A DNA stretch of 11,075 nucleotides from UBA11524 sp963590165 (GCA_963590165.1 CAVANO010000044.1:1-11075); one strand, 5' to 3'. Positions 1 to 7,684 are shown, numbered from the stretch's first letter. Made by a program: numbers and translations. The notes: generated from the letters alone by a model not told the origin.

Positions 1-1
1 C

Positions 2-328
2 ATATATCTTCGATCAGAGCCAAACAAGTTGGTTGGTCTTGCCGAAATATTCGACTATAAAAAACGTATCGGTCAGGTGACGATCGGGTATCGAATCAAC
101 GAAGATTACTGGCACAGGGGCATTGCGACGGAGGCCGTCCGTCTCCTGATCGAATACCTCCGCGGATCCATGGGTATTCGGACATTAAAAGCCTTCGTAA
201 TGCCGGAAAATATTTATTCGGAAAGGATTCTTCTGAAAAACGGCTTTGTAAAAGAAGCCGATACGATTCCGGGGCAGAACTGGGGCGGCCAAGAAAGCGT
301 TGACCTTAACGTATTTACTTGCAATTAA
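2..328 (+). CDS. GNAT-family N-acetyltransferase, C-terminal part (5' end outside window)
   Basis: The frame is already open at the left edge: codons from base 2 read IYLRSEPNK and continue into LVGLAEIFDYKK without a stop, so the TTG at 29 is not needed as a start and the gene begins upstream of the window. The visible ~108 residues carry the C-terminal half of the Gcn5-related acetyltransferase fold of the RimJ/RimL type. The stretch IGYRINEDYWHRGIATEAV matches the acetyl-CoA pyrophosphate-binding region (Q/R-x-x-G-x-G/A, here HRGIAT), and the block MPENIYSERILLKNGF matches the usual 'N..S.r.leK.GF' motif. Enzymes of this class move an acetyl group from acetyl-CoA to a protein N-terminus or small-molecule amine. 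The substrate cannot be read from the sequence. The segment is visibly less G+C-rich than the minus-strand genes to its right. Confidence 0.87.
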   Translation: MYLRSEPNKLVGLAEIFDYKKRIGQVTIGYRINEDYWHRGIATEAVRLLIEYLRGSMGIRTLKAFVMPENIYSERILLKNGFVKEADTIPGQNWGGQESVDLNVFTCN

Positions 329-405
329 GTCCGGCACAAGCGAACGACGACACCAAAGCAATCGAAACTGTGGCATGGATGAAGCTGCTTGGACTTATCC
401 GATGA
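310..405 (+). other. Possible remnant of a gene 3' end upstream of the hydrolase fragment
   Basis: A frame different from the GNAT gene is open from 310 to a TGA at 403-405. It reads, near its end, NDDTKAIETVAWMKLLGLIR. This looks like a natural protein C-terminus and is followed at once by the AGGAG of the hydrolase, as in an operon. It has no credible start and overlaps the end of the GNAT gene, so it would be a leftover 3' fragment. I do not recognise the family, and it may be chance. Confidence 0.2.
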
Positions 406-423
406 CAGGAGCACTTATATAAG

Positions 424-723
424 ATGAAAAATATCGTTATTTATGTTCATGGAAAAGGCGGCTCGGCGGAAGAAGCGGAGCATTATGAACATCTGTTTCC
501 GAAAGCGAAAGTCATCGGTTTTGATTACCGTGCAACGACTCCGTGGGAATCAAAGCTCCTGGGGAGCCGCGCCGCCGAAAAGAAATGCGGCGGCGCAGAA
601 GGGAGAGCGGTTATTGAGCGGATTCTTCGGGAGCAAAGTGCATCAGCATGGAGCCGAAGTAATCCATGTCGAAGCCCTTGTCCGTGGGAACAACGTTCAG
701 TGCCTGACCGGAGAAATCGATGA
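424..723 (+). pseudogene. Truncated alpha/beta-hydrolase (serine-hydrolase type), N-terminal fragment only
   Basis: The first ~44 residues (424 to about 555) look like the start of a small clostridial alpha/beta hydrolase: the first beta strand and oxyanion region MKNIVIYVHGKGGS, then AEHYEHLF, then IGFDYRATTPWESK. An AGGAG lies at 407-411, with a rather long 12-nt spacer. After residue 44 the frame stays open to 723, but those residues are translated from hairpins at 555-596 and from the antisense of the large LRR gene, and they are low-complexity and basic. The nucleophile elbow (G-x-S-x-G), the acid and the catalytic histidine that a ~190-residue family member needs are all absent. The gene is therefore a non-functional remnant joined to the 3' flank of the neighbouring operon. 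What removed the rest cannot be seen; no IS end is present. Confidence 0.7.
555..596 (-). terminator. Two adjacent hairpins after the LRR gene, weak terminator candidate
   Basis: Directly beyond the stop codon of the LRR gene (611-613) lies a 9-bp G+C stem (569-577 with 588-596, 10-nt loop), followed by a second 5-bp stem (555-559 with 563-567, 3-nt loop). On the minus strand the second stem is followed by only TTTG, so the U-tract is poor. Both genes flanking this point converge here, so the structure could end transcription from the minus-strand operon, but it is not a classical intrinsic terminator. Confidence 0.4.
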
Positions 724-3700
724 TGATGCCGTTCACCTCGCTGCCGTCCGCAGCAGGCACCTTGCCATAGCTCCATTTCAGCATGGGAATCGCCGTACCT
801 GCCATGACGAAATCCACAGAGCCGTCCGCGTGGAACACGAGCGAGTATTCATAGCCGCCCATCGTTTCGGCGGTCATGTTATAGCCGCTCATATCCGCAT
901 CGGTCATGACGTACTTTTTCTCGGCAATGGCGTTCAGGTCGGTCAGGCCATCCTGCGGCGCGGGCGTTTCGGGTTTGTCCGTCGCATCCGGCACGGCGGG
1001 GATGGCGGGCACTTCGGCTGCGTCTCCCGTTCGTTCGTACCAGAGGATCATGTCGCTCATTTCAAGGCCGAGCGAACCGTCCTCGCGCAGCGTGATGACG
1101 GCTTCGCCGTCCATGATGGTGGCAATCAGCACATGGTCGTTCATGGCGCAGGGGATGTTGTCCAGCCGTTCCCCCGTCAGCGTGACGTCGCAGGTATCGC
1201 CGTAGATCGTCAGCGTATCGCCGGTCATTTCGAGCATTTCGGGAGACAATGCCATACCCTCCACGGTCGCGCCGGTCACGGCCCACACGCCGATGAAGTC
1301 GTCCAACGCCGCCGTCTCGTCAATGACAGGGATGTAGGCTTCAATGATTTCCGGCTTTTCTCGGCTCAGTGTGATGGTTGTTCCGTCTTGCGAATAGACT
1401 ATCGTGCCGTTTTCCACCGTGACGGCGGCGCCGTCAATAGTCAACACACCGTCCTGCATGGTGCATATGCCCGTGTCCGCTTCGCCGTTCATATCGAGCG
1501 TCGCAGTGCCGTCTGCGTTGATGGTAAGCGTCATTTCAAGACCAAAATCTGCCAGCGTATAGGTTTCACCGTCTTCGGCTATGCTCACGCCGTACCACGC
1601 GCCCAAGTATTCCCCGGGGATGGCGGCAGTCTGCGCTTCAGAGGCGGCAGCGGGTTCGGTGGTGGTTTCAGGCGAAGTTTCAGGCTTGGTGACCGATGCA
1701 GGGGCAGTGGCTTCCATGCTTGCGTCCAGTTTCAGATCAGGGAGCAGCGCAGGCACATCGGGTCTTTCGGGCAGCGCATGGGCGCAGGCTTCCGTGACCA
1801 CGGTCACTTCCACCTCGGAGCTGTTCCAGCTCACGCAGTTCTGTGCGTGATTGAGATTCTCCTCGCTCATGCTCTCAGGGACGTGCACGGTCAGCTGGGG
1901 CGCGACGTTCATCATCAGCCCCATAGGCGAAGTCGTCAGGTCGCAGCCGTCGAAGCAGATCTCGTCGAGATTCGGGCAGTCGATGATGCAGTTCTCGCCT
2001 AAACTCTTCACCTTGCCGGTGAAATGCAGGCTGGTCAGGCTCTGGCATTCGGTAAACGCACCGTATTCCACGCTCTCCGCGTAAGCGACGAAGGATGTCA
2101 GACCGCTGTAGCCGAAGGCCTGCTGGCCAATACGATCCAGATGGTCGCCGAAATAGAGCGTGGAAAGCGGACCTGACGCACTGTCAAAGGCATAGTTCTC
2201 GATGGCGCGCACGCCGTTGACAAATATGACTGTATCCAGGCTGCGGCAGAGCATGAACTGCGTGCCGCCTGTGGTCTCCAGCGGGGCATAGCAAATGAAG
2301 GTTTCCAGCTGCTGGCAGTTGCTCATCAGGCTGTCGGGCAGCTCCTTTATGGTTTCAGGCAGCACCAGCGTGCGCAGGTGTACCCAATCGGTCTGGTCGG
2401 TTTCCATATCGGTATTGGTGTAGTCGCGGCAGGATTCAAAGACGTTGTAGTTGGCGAAGCCCGTCACCGTCACGCCGTTGATCTCGCGCGGAACAACCAC
2501 GTCCACATTGTTTCCAACGTACGCGGAAATCAGACCGGTCGCCGGATCAAACTCGAAGCTCTCGGCGTCGGTCGGCTTGAAGGGCATCTTCACAAAGCGG
2601 CTTTCCTCGCCCTCGCGCACGATGGGATCGTACCACGGGCGGTTCAGCGTCTCGTTCCATGCGGCGATCTGCTCGTCGGTCGCGTCGGCAGACAGGCAAA
2701 GCTCGGCGCTCGTTCCCTCCACAGCGGAGAGCGGGAAGCTGCCATCGGCGGGAATGACAAGCTGCGTCAGTCCTGTATTCGCAAAGGCTCTTTCGCCCAC
2801 GGAGACGGCGGGATTCAGGGCAACGCTTTCCAGCGCAGCGCCTTCAAACGCGCTCACGCCGATAGAAGCAGCCTGCGTCAGATCGACGCTGACCAGCGCA
2901 GTGCCCTTAAACGCGCCCGCGCCAATGTCGGTCACGCTCTTCATCTCGACGGTATTCAGCGCTGTATTGGCAAAGGCGTGCTCACCGATGGCGGTAACTT
3001 CATCGCCCAGCGTCAGCGTGGTCACGCCGCTGTTCTCGAAGAGGCGCGCCGGAATTGCGCCCTGCGCAATCGTGACCTCGGTCAGATTGGCGCAGTTCGC
3101 GAACGAACCCTCGGGCAGACGCGACGCATCGCAAAGTACAGTAAGCTTCTTCAGGCCGGTCATGCCATCAAAGGCGCCCGCTCCAATGCTGGTCACTGAT
3201 GCGGGGATAGTCAGTTCCTCAATACCCACGCAGTTGGCGAAGGCGCGCTCGCCGATGGTGGTGATGGACGGGAAAAGCTCCACATAAGACACGCTGCTGT
3301 CCGCAAACGCCTCCTTGCCAATCGTTGTGAACCAGCCGCAGTGATGCGGATAGAAGGAGCGGATGCTTTGATTGCCCTTGAAGAGGCCGTCGCCCAGCGC
3401 AGTGATATTGACGCCGCCGTTCGTCGTCCAGACGGTAAGGTTGGCGGCGCTGCCGTTGTATGCAGACCACACGCCTTCTTCGAGGGTATAGGTTTCGTCT
3501 TCTGGATATTGCGCAACGCCCGCGTCGCGGGGATTACTGATCCAGACGGTGCAGTCCGGGCACTGCTCTGCCAGCAACGCGGCATACGCGTCGCGGTTTT
3601 CAAAGCTGCTGTCCCACGGCAGATCCAGATCAGCCAGATAGTCGTTCTCTACAAAGGCGTCGGGCGCGACGTCGATGGGCGCATAGAAGTCAAACACCAG

Positions 3701-4810
3701 ATACGTGAGCGAGCAGTTCGCAAACGCACGTGAACCGATGCTCTGAAGACTGCCGCTCAGGTACAGTTCGTTCGTCCTTGAGCCTTCAAACGCGCTCGCC
3801 CCGATGGCTGTCACGGTGGAAGGCAGCGTGAGGATTTCGGTCTGGTCGTAGCAGAACGCCTCTGCGCCGATGGTCTCCAGCCCCTCATTCCATTCGATCA
3901 GCTCGGATTGAACGTTGTAAAAGCTCCTGTCGCCGATGGAGCGAAGCGTAGTCGGGAAATGGATGTAGTCGATATTCGACGCCATCTCAAAAGCGCTGTT
4001 TTCTACGCGCTCCAATCCCTCGGGCAGCACTGCGCCGTATACCGAATAATCAAGGCAGAACACGCTCTCGCCGATAGCCTTGACCGCAACGCCGTTGATC
4101 GTGGAAGGTATCTCGATATAGGCATGATACTCATTGTATCCCGTGATTGTGCCGGTGGTCTCGTCGAAGGCGTACCAGCTCGACGTGTCCTCCGCCTGAG
4201 GGATCACAGCCGGCTTGCCGCTGGACTGAATGTGCTCAGCAGCGCCGTTGCAGTCAGCCAGCGCCACGGCGTATGCGTCCAGCTGATCCTCCGGCACATA
4301 GATCACATAGTCCTCCGGCATCATGAAAAAGCAGAAGGCGGGGTCAAGGAACAGGGGGCACTCGCCTTCGAATGTAATTTCCCTGAGGTTGTCGCAACTG
4401 CCGATGGCGGCTTCAATCATGCGCACGCTGGCAGGAATGGTCAGGCTGGTCAACGACGGGCAGCTGCTGAAGTTGTTCGTGCCGATCACCTCAAGCCCCT
4501 CGTTGAGCGTAACGCTGTTCAATGCGTCCATGCGACTGATGGCGCCGTCCTGCAGAGCGTACAGCGTATCCGGCATTGTCAGCGAGGTGATGCCGTGCTG
4601 TTCGTAAAATGCGTTGAGGCCGATGGTCAGGACGTAATAATCATCCACCATGGAGGGAATCTCCACATCGCCGCTCAAATCGCCGCGCAGCGACAGATAC
4701 CAGTTGTTGGCGTCATAGTAAAACGCCCCCTGCTCCTCCCCATGGGCGGTGGCACAGAGGAGCAGCCCTATGGCAAGCAACAACACAGCCAGCATTCCGA
4801 GCTTCTTCAT
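611..4810 (-). CDS. Large secreted BspA-type leucine-rich-repeat (LRR_5) protein with C-terminal beta domains
   Basis: The product is 1399 residues. Residues 1-24 form a signal peptide (MKK, then LAVLLLAIGLLLC, cleavage near AHG/EE). Four LRR_5 modules follow, starting near residues 28, 210, 447 and 748. The second and fourth open with a clear cap motif of the form 'F-D-x-x-T-G-x-I-x-x-Y...V/I-x-I/V-P-x-x-I-N-G-V-x-V'; the others open with weaker versions. The repeats are typical BspA/TpLRR units such as TTIGERAFANC, ELTIPASVTSIGAGAFDG and ALNTVEMKSVTDIGAGAF. A Thr/Pro/Glu linker (about 1025-1064) leads to two related beta-rich domains (near 1066-1165 and 1168-1262). These resemble lipocalin-like or extracellular beta-barrel domains (YLGAWYG.., FIGVWAVTG..). 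A second Pro linker leads to a third domain (about 1289-1399). No LPXTG, SLH, dockerin or C-terminal membrane segment is visible, so the protein may be released or held non-covalently. BspA-family proteins are known to bind host or microbial surfaces; the ligand here is unknown. The start has AGGAGG 11 nt upstream. It lies 31 bp after the lipoprotein gene and is probably in the same transcript. Confidence 0.88.
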   Translation of the reverse strand: MKKLGMLAVLLLAIGLLLCATAHGEEQGAFYYDANNWYLSLRGDLSGDVEIPSMVDDYYVLTIGLNAFYEQHGITSLTMPDTLYALQDGAISRMDALNSVTLNEGLEVIGTNNFSSCPSLTSLTIPASVRMIEAAIGSCDNLREITFEGECPLFLDPAFCFFMMPEDYVIYVPEDQLDAYAVALADCNGAAEHIQSSGKPAVIPQAEDTSSWYAFDETTGTITGYNEYHAYIEIPSTINGVAVKAIGESVFCLDYSVYGAVLPEGLERVENSAFEMASNIDYIHFPTTLRSIGDRSFYNVQSELIEWNEGLETIGAEAFCYDQTEILTLPSTVTAIGASAFEGSRTNELYLSGSLQSIGSRAFANCSLTYLVFDFYAPIDVAPDAFVENDYLADLDLPWDSSFENRDAYAALLAEQCPDCTVWISNPRDAGVAQYPEDETYTLEEGVWSAYNGSAANLTVWTTNGGVNITALGDGLFKGNQSIRSFYPHHCGWFTTIGKEAFADSSVSYVELFPSITTIGERAFANCVGIEELTIPASVTSIGAGAFDGMTGLKKLTVLCDASRLPEGSFANCANLTEVTIAQGAIPARLFENSGVTTLTLGDEVTAIGEHAFANTALNTVEMKSVTDIGAGAFKGTALVSVDLTQAASIGVSAFEGAALESVALNPAVSVGERAFANTGLTQLVIPADGSFPLSAVEGTSAELCLSADATDEQIAAWNETLNRPWYDPIVREGEESRFVKMPFKPTDAESFEFDPATGLISAYVGNNVDVVVPREINGVTVTGFANYNVFESCRDYTNTDMETDQTDWVHLRTLVLPETIKELPDSLMSNCQQLETFICYAPLETTGGTQFMLCRSLDTVIFVNGVRAIENYAFDSASGPLSTLYFGDHLDRIGQQAFGYSGLTSFVAYAESVEYGAFTECQSLTSLHFTGKVKSLGENCIIDCPNLDEICFDGCDLTTSPMGLMMNVAPQLTVHVPESMSEENLNHAQNCVSWNSSEVEVTVVTEACAHALPERPDVPALLPDLKLDASMEATAPASVTKPETSPETTTEPAAASEAQTAAIPGEYLGAWYGVSIAEDGETYTLADFGLEMTLTINADGTATLDMNGEADTGICTMQDGVLTIDGAAVTVENGTIVYSQDGTTITLSREKPEIIEAYIPVIDETAALDDFIGVWAVTGATVEGMALSPEMLEMTGDTLTIYGDTCDVTLTGERLDNIPCAMNDHVLIATIMDGEAVITLREDGSLGLEMSDMILWYERTGDAAEVPAIPAVPDATDKPETPAPQDGLTDLNAIAEKKYVMTDADMSGYNMTAETMGGYEYSLVFHADGSVDFVMAGTAIPMLKWSYGKVPAADGSEVNGIIIDFSGQALNVVPTDKGFDMDYFGSMLMHFAPEESAQ

Positions 4811-4841
4811 TCTTCACCAATCCTCCTCGATTCATTTTGTT

Positions 4842-5333
4842 TTATTCCGGAATATTGATTTCGTAATCCTCCATGAGCGTCCGGAAAAAGTCCTCGATCC
4901 GGCTCATCTTGTCCTCATACCCGCTGGGGAAGCTGTTTGAGCCGTACGCCGAAATCTCATCGCCATCCGCGAAAACGACACTCAGCGAGAAGTCTTCGCC
5001 GTCCAGAACATCGGGATCGCTCTTCCTGAAGCCGTTCCACTCCGCAAGATTCAGCTCGTGCAGCAGCGTGGAAAACGCTGCCATATCCTCGTCGGTCATG
5101 GGCAGCACATAATGGCAGGAATAGTACAGATCGATCCAGACAAAGCGGCCGCGTTTCGTTTCCCTGACGCTGTAGCTGCACCCCTGTGCAGCAGACATGC
5201 TTGATCGGGTAAACCGGAAAATTTTTACCGCCGGCATGTCTTCAGCTGGCGCGGTTCCGGCGAAGCATGAACACAGGCACAGCGTCAGCGCGGCAAGCAG
5301 CCCGGCGAAAATGCGCTTCCATCGTCTTTTCAT
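4842..5333 (-). CDS. Small predicted lipoprotein of unknown function
   Basis: The product is 163 residues if it starts at the ATG at 5331-5333. This start is preferred over the ATG at 5358-5360 because AAAGGAG sits 8 nt before it and because the longer form would overlap the upstream gene. The N-terminus is KRRWKR, then a hydrophobic stretch FAGLLAALTLCLC, then a lipobox L-C-S-C with the acylated Cys at residue 23. This predicts a lipoprotein anchored on the outer face of the membrane. The mature domain is mixed alpha/beta, with aromatic strands (FVWIDLYYSCHYVLP), an acidic helix (TDEDMAAFSTLLHELNL) and a C-terminal block ADGDEISAYGSNSFPSGY. Two further cysteines, in GCSYS and YSCHY, could pair. 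I do not recognise a named family. It sits between the pseudo-receiver gene (16-bp gap) and the LRR gene (31-bp gap), so it is very likely co-expressed with the large secreted protein and could help to tether or sense it; that role is inference. Confidence 0.75.
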   Translation of the reverse strand: MKRRWKRIFAGLLAALTLCLCSCFAGTAPAEDMPAVKIFRFTRSSMSAAQGCSYSVRETKRGRFVWIDLYYSCHYVLPMTDEDMAAFSTLLHELNLAEWNGFRKSDPDVLDGEDFSLSVVFADGDEISAYGSNSFPSGYEDKMSRIEDFFRTLMEDYEINIPE

Positions 5334-5349
5334 GGCGGTCGCTCCTTTC

Positions 5350-5736
5350 TCACAGCGCATCCAGCGCGGCAGTCAGATAGGCGGGGGTAACGGAAGCATA
5401 GAGAAAAGCATCGATCAATCGATCCTGCCGGACGATCATCACCCGGTGCGCCAGCTCCGGATCGCTGTTTTCATCACACAGCATCACGAATTTGCAGTTC
5501 GGCATCGCCCTGCGCACGCACTCAATCAGCTTCAGCCGGCTTTCCAATGTGTAGGCCGGAAGACGGCTGACCTCCATCAGCAGAATATCCGCCTGCACTG
5601 CCCGGCAGAGTGAGAAGGTATCGCCGGTCTTTCCGGGCAGAACCTGCTCCACGCGGAATTCTCCCGTTTCCGCAAGCGACCGCGCGACGGCCTCCGACAG
5701 CAGCGTGTTTTGCACGCTGACCACAATCTCTCTCAT
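5350..5736 (-). CDS. Stand-alone degenerate receiver (pseudo-receiver, CheY-like fold)
   Basis: The product is 128 residues: a single receiver-like domain with no output domain. The pattern of strands and helices follows a CheY-like receiver (IVVSV, then ADILLMEV, then KFVMLC, then IDAFLY) and aligns well with the neighbouring response regulator. Every catalytic position differs. The acidic pair E9-D10 of the regulator is Q9-N10 here, the phospho-acceptor D55 is E55, the switch T84 is C87, and the conserved K106 is A114. Chemistry should therefore be lost. Asp-to-Glu at the acceptor site can mimic the active state in some receivers, so a constitutive protein-binding role is conceivable (inference). 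A GGGGGAA-type ribosome site precedes the ATG. It is the first gene of the unit that continues into the lipoprotein and LRR genes. Confidence 0.8.
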   Translation of the reverse strand: MREIVVSVQNTLLSEAVARSLAETGEFRVEQVLPGKTGDTFSLCRAVQADILLMEVSRLPAYTLESRLKLIECVRRAMPNCKFVMLCDENSDPELAHRVMIVRQDRLIDAFLYASVTPAYLTAALDAL

Positions 5737-5759
5737 GGCACTTCCCCCTTCTATATTCC

Positions 5760-5791
5760 AGCATAACAGAAAGGAAAGCGCTGCGCATCAA
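5760..5791 (-). promoter_or_regulatory. Candidate extended -10 promoter for the pseudo-receiver/lipoprotein/LRR unit
   Basis: On the minus strand an extended -10 element TG-T-TATGCT occupies 5768-5760, just downstream of the terminator that ends the response-regulator unit and 23 bp before the pseudo-receiver start codon. The best -35-like hexamer, TTGATG (5791-5786), is 20 bp away, which is longer than optimal, so the extended -10 would have to carry most of the recognition. A GCGC-A-GCGC dyad (5778-5786) falls in the spacer and could be an operator. Confidence 0.4.
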
Positions 5792-5819
5792 CCAAATGGC
5801 TATTTTTCTCTTCCGAAAC

Positions 5820-5843
5820 AAAAAAAGCCGCCCGCAGGCAGCT
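5820..5843 (-). terminator. Rho-independent terminator after the response-regulator gene
   Basis: On the minus strand AGCTGCC-TGCG-GGCGGCT forms a 7-bp stem (one G-T pair) with a 4-nt loop, followed at once by seven T. It lies 15 bp after the stop codon of the response regulator. It separates the two-component unit from the pseudo-receiver unit, although some read-through could link them. Confidence 0.88.
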
Positions 5844-5858
5844 CTTTCGCTATGATAT

Positions 5859-6491
5859 TCAGTTTTTCCGGTTTAGAATTACCAGCCCGCTTTCCCGGGC
5901 ACGCACGGCCAGCTCGGTGCGATTTCTGAAGTCCGTTTTTTCCAGCATGTTGAGGATGTGCGTCTTGACGGTCGCCACAGACATGTGCAGCCGCTCGGCA
6001 ATCTCCTGATTGGTATCGCCGCCGGTCATTTCGCGCAGCACCTCCAGCTCGCGGTCGGTGAATTCATAGCTGCTGGCAAGCCCTAATTGCAGCTCCGGCG
6101 TTGCGTCCGGATAGACGGATTCGCCCGCCATCGTGCGCTCCATCACGTCCAGCAGGCTTTCGCGCTGCTCCTCCTTGTACCAGAAGCTCTCCACGCCGAT
6201 TTCCCGTGCGCGACTCAGATAGGAGCATTCCGGCATGGAGGTCACGATGATGATTTTGATCTGCGGAAAGGCGTGCTTGATCCGCGCCGCTGCGTCCAGC
6301 CCGCTTTCTCCGTTTCGCGTGACTACGTCCATCAGAATCAGGTCTACCGGCAGGCACAGGCAATACACGTCCGCCAATGCGGCGTTATCGATGGAGAGTG
6401 CCACCTCAAAGTGCTCCGAAGCCTGAATCCGCAGCTCGAACAGCTCGCGGGGCATGGTCTGATCCTCGACGATCATGACTTTGTATTTCAT
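5859..6491 (-). CDS. NarL/LuxR-family response regulator
   Basis: The product is 210 residues with the normal two-domain layout. Residues 1-120 form a receiver with a complete active site: E9-D10 acidic pair (IVEDQ), phospho-acceptor D55 (LILMDVV), T84 (IIIVTSM) and K106 (FWYKEE). Residues ~147-205 form a LuxR/GerE helix-turn-helix: FTDRELEVLREM, then TNQEIAERLHMSVATVKTHI, then LEKTDFRNRTELA. Phosphorylation by the adjacent kinase should promote DNA binding and transcription control. The start codon overlaps the stop of the kinase gene by 4 bp (ATGA, 6488-6491), which indicates translational coupling, and a strong terminator follows. Targets are unknown. The nearest candidates are its own promoter (near 9360) and the downstream unit promoter (near 5760). 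Confidence 0.94.
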   Translation of the reverse strand: MKYKVMIVEDQTMPRELFELRIQASEHFEVALSIDNAALADVYCLCLPVDLILMDVVTRNGESGLDAAARIKHAFPQIKIIIVTSMPECSYLSRAREIGVESFWYKEEQRESLLDVMERTMAGESVYPDATPELQLGLASSYEFTDRELEVLREMTGGDTNQEIAERLHMSVATVKTHILNMLEKTDFRNRTELAVRARESGLVILNRKN

Positions 6492-7684
6492 GAAATTTCC
6501 TGCCTTTCCTCGGGCAATGTCAGCGTCAGATCAAAGCGTGGCGTATACGCAATGTCCATTTTGCCGCCCGCCGCCTCCGTTTGGGCGCGCAGCGCGGTCA
6601 GGCCGCTGCCCTCGATAATGGGACCGGACGGCGCGCTGCCGTCGTTGAGATAACGAACGCGCCAGCCGGATGCGGTTTTCTCGCCGATGATTTCCAGCCG
6701 CGTCCCGCCCGCATGGCGCACCAGGTTGGTCAGGCACTCATGGGCAGCGACTTCCACCAGCTGCGCGCTCTCCGTCCCCTCCTGGGGAAATGCGCCGCTG
6801 CGCGCAATGGTCACGCCGATGGCCTGCGCGGCACGGGCAAGCTGGGCAAACGCATCGAAGCGCTGTTCATCCGAATATTTCCCCAGCAGCAGCCGGACAT
6901 TCTGCCGCCACGCGGCGCAGACGCTTTCCGCATCGTCCTGCGTGCCGGAGAGAAACTGCCGGGTCTGCAGGAGCACATGGCCAATTTCGTCGTGAACGCG
7001 GGTCTTTGCGCGCAGAATCTCTTTCTCCCGCGTCGCCTCCTGCACGTCCTGACCATATTGCCTGAGCCGTCGATTCATGGCTTTCAGGCGAAGATTGTCT
7101 TTTTCCAGTTCCCGTTGGAGCCGCGCCTCCTCGGTGATGTTTGTACCCGTGATCTGATAAACAGTTCGTCCGGTCATGGTCATGCGCACCCGTGCAAAGC
7201 TCCATGTCTGGCCGTCCGGCAGCGTGGCGATGGGCTGCGGCGCAATCGCTTTCCAGAAGGTATTCGCGTTCAGCAGCGCCTCGCCCGTGAGCTGATGGCT
7301 CAGCTCGTCCATCTTGAGGTTCTTCAGGCAGGGCAGACCGTTTTCCCACGCAAGACACAGCGCGCTGGGCAGATGATCGCAGCTTTCCTTGATGGAAATC
7401 GGCGAGAGTTGCCGTCTGCCCTTATGACACAGCGTGAATGACGCAATAAGGCTGAACGCAGTCAGGAGCAGCGCCGCCGTCCAGAGAATGGAAGAGAATG
7501 TCTCGTCTGTTGACAAGCGGGAGAGCAGCACGGCCAGCGGCACAAAATCCAGCAAAGTGATCGCCAGACAAATTGCAAACGCAATGCGACGATGACAGCG
7601 CACTGCGCTCATGCAACCGAACAGACCGGCAATCGTTCCGACCAACAGCACTGTGCACATCAAACCGGCGTGAAGCGTATTCAT
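6488..7684 (-). CDS. Membrane sensor histidine kinase (HisKA_3/NarX-like)
   Basis: The product is 398 residues from the ATG at 7682-7684. This start is chosen over the ATG six bases upstream because GGAGG then has a 9-nt spacer and because it forms an ATGA overlap with the upstream gene. Three membrane segments (about 6-25, 34-55, 64-86) are followed by a PAS-like region (~90-175, with LPSALCLAWENGLPCLKN and the linker ITGTNITEEARLQ), then a coiled coil (~178-225). The H-box is RVHDEIGHVLL with phospho-acceptor H231 followed by D-E, as in HisKA_3-type dimerisation domains. The HATPase domain has an N-box (AHECLTNLVRHA, N320), a D-box-like YLNDGSAP and a G-box (IEGSGLTALR). It should autophosphorylate and pass phosphate to D55 of the response regulator encoded immediately downstream. 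Its own extracellular part is minimal, so the 7TM partner encoded upstream may provide the signal input. Confidence 0.91.
   Translation of the reverse strand: MNTLHAGLMCTVLLVGTIAGLFGCMSAVRCHRRIAFAICLAITLLDFVPLAVLLSRLSTDETFSSILWTAALLLTAFSLIASFTLCHKGRRQLSPISIKESCDHLPSALCLAWENGLPCLKNLKMDELSHQLTGEALLNANTFWKAIAPQPIATLPDGQTWSFARVRMTMTGRTVYQITGTNITEEARLQRELEKDNLRLKAMNRRLRQYGQDVQEATREKEILRAKTRVHDEIGHVLLQTRQFLSGTQDDAESVCAAWRQNVRLLLGKYSDEQRFDAFAQLARAAQAIGVTIARSGAFPQEGTESAQLVEVAAHECLTNLVRHAGGTRLEIIGEKTASGWRVRYLNDGSAPSGPIIEGSGLTALRAQTEAAGGKMDIAYTPRFDLTLTLPEERQEIS

Noticed and set aside
443..2002. Long plus-strand open frame of 519 codons opposite the LRR gene
   Set aside because: It is antisense to a clearly coding LRR gene with signal peptide and repeats; its own translation is His/Arg-rich with no domain, as expected of a shadow frame in G+C-rich DNA.
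2378..4858. Further long plus-strand frames (2378-3199, 2451-3287, 3908-4858) opposite the LRR gene
   Set aside because: All lie opposite the repeat region, which has periodic codon use that keeps antisense frames open; none has a ribosome site or recognisable motif.
5334..5360. Longer start for the lipoprotein gene at 5358-5360
   Set aside because: It would overlap the pseudo-receiver gene, adds a non-signal-like MRCEKGATA extension and ignores the well-placed AAAGGAG before 5333.
5778..5786. GCGC-A-GCGC as a regulator binding site
   Set aside because: A 4-bp dyad is too short to stand alone in G+C-rich DNA and no second copy was seen near the sensor promoter.
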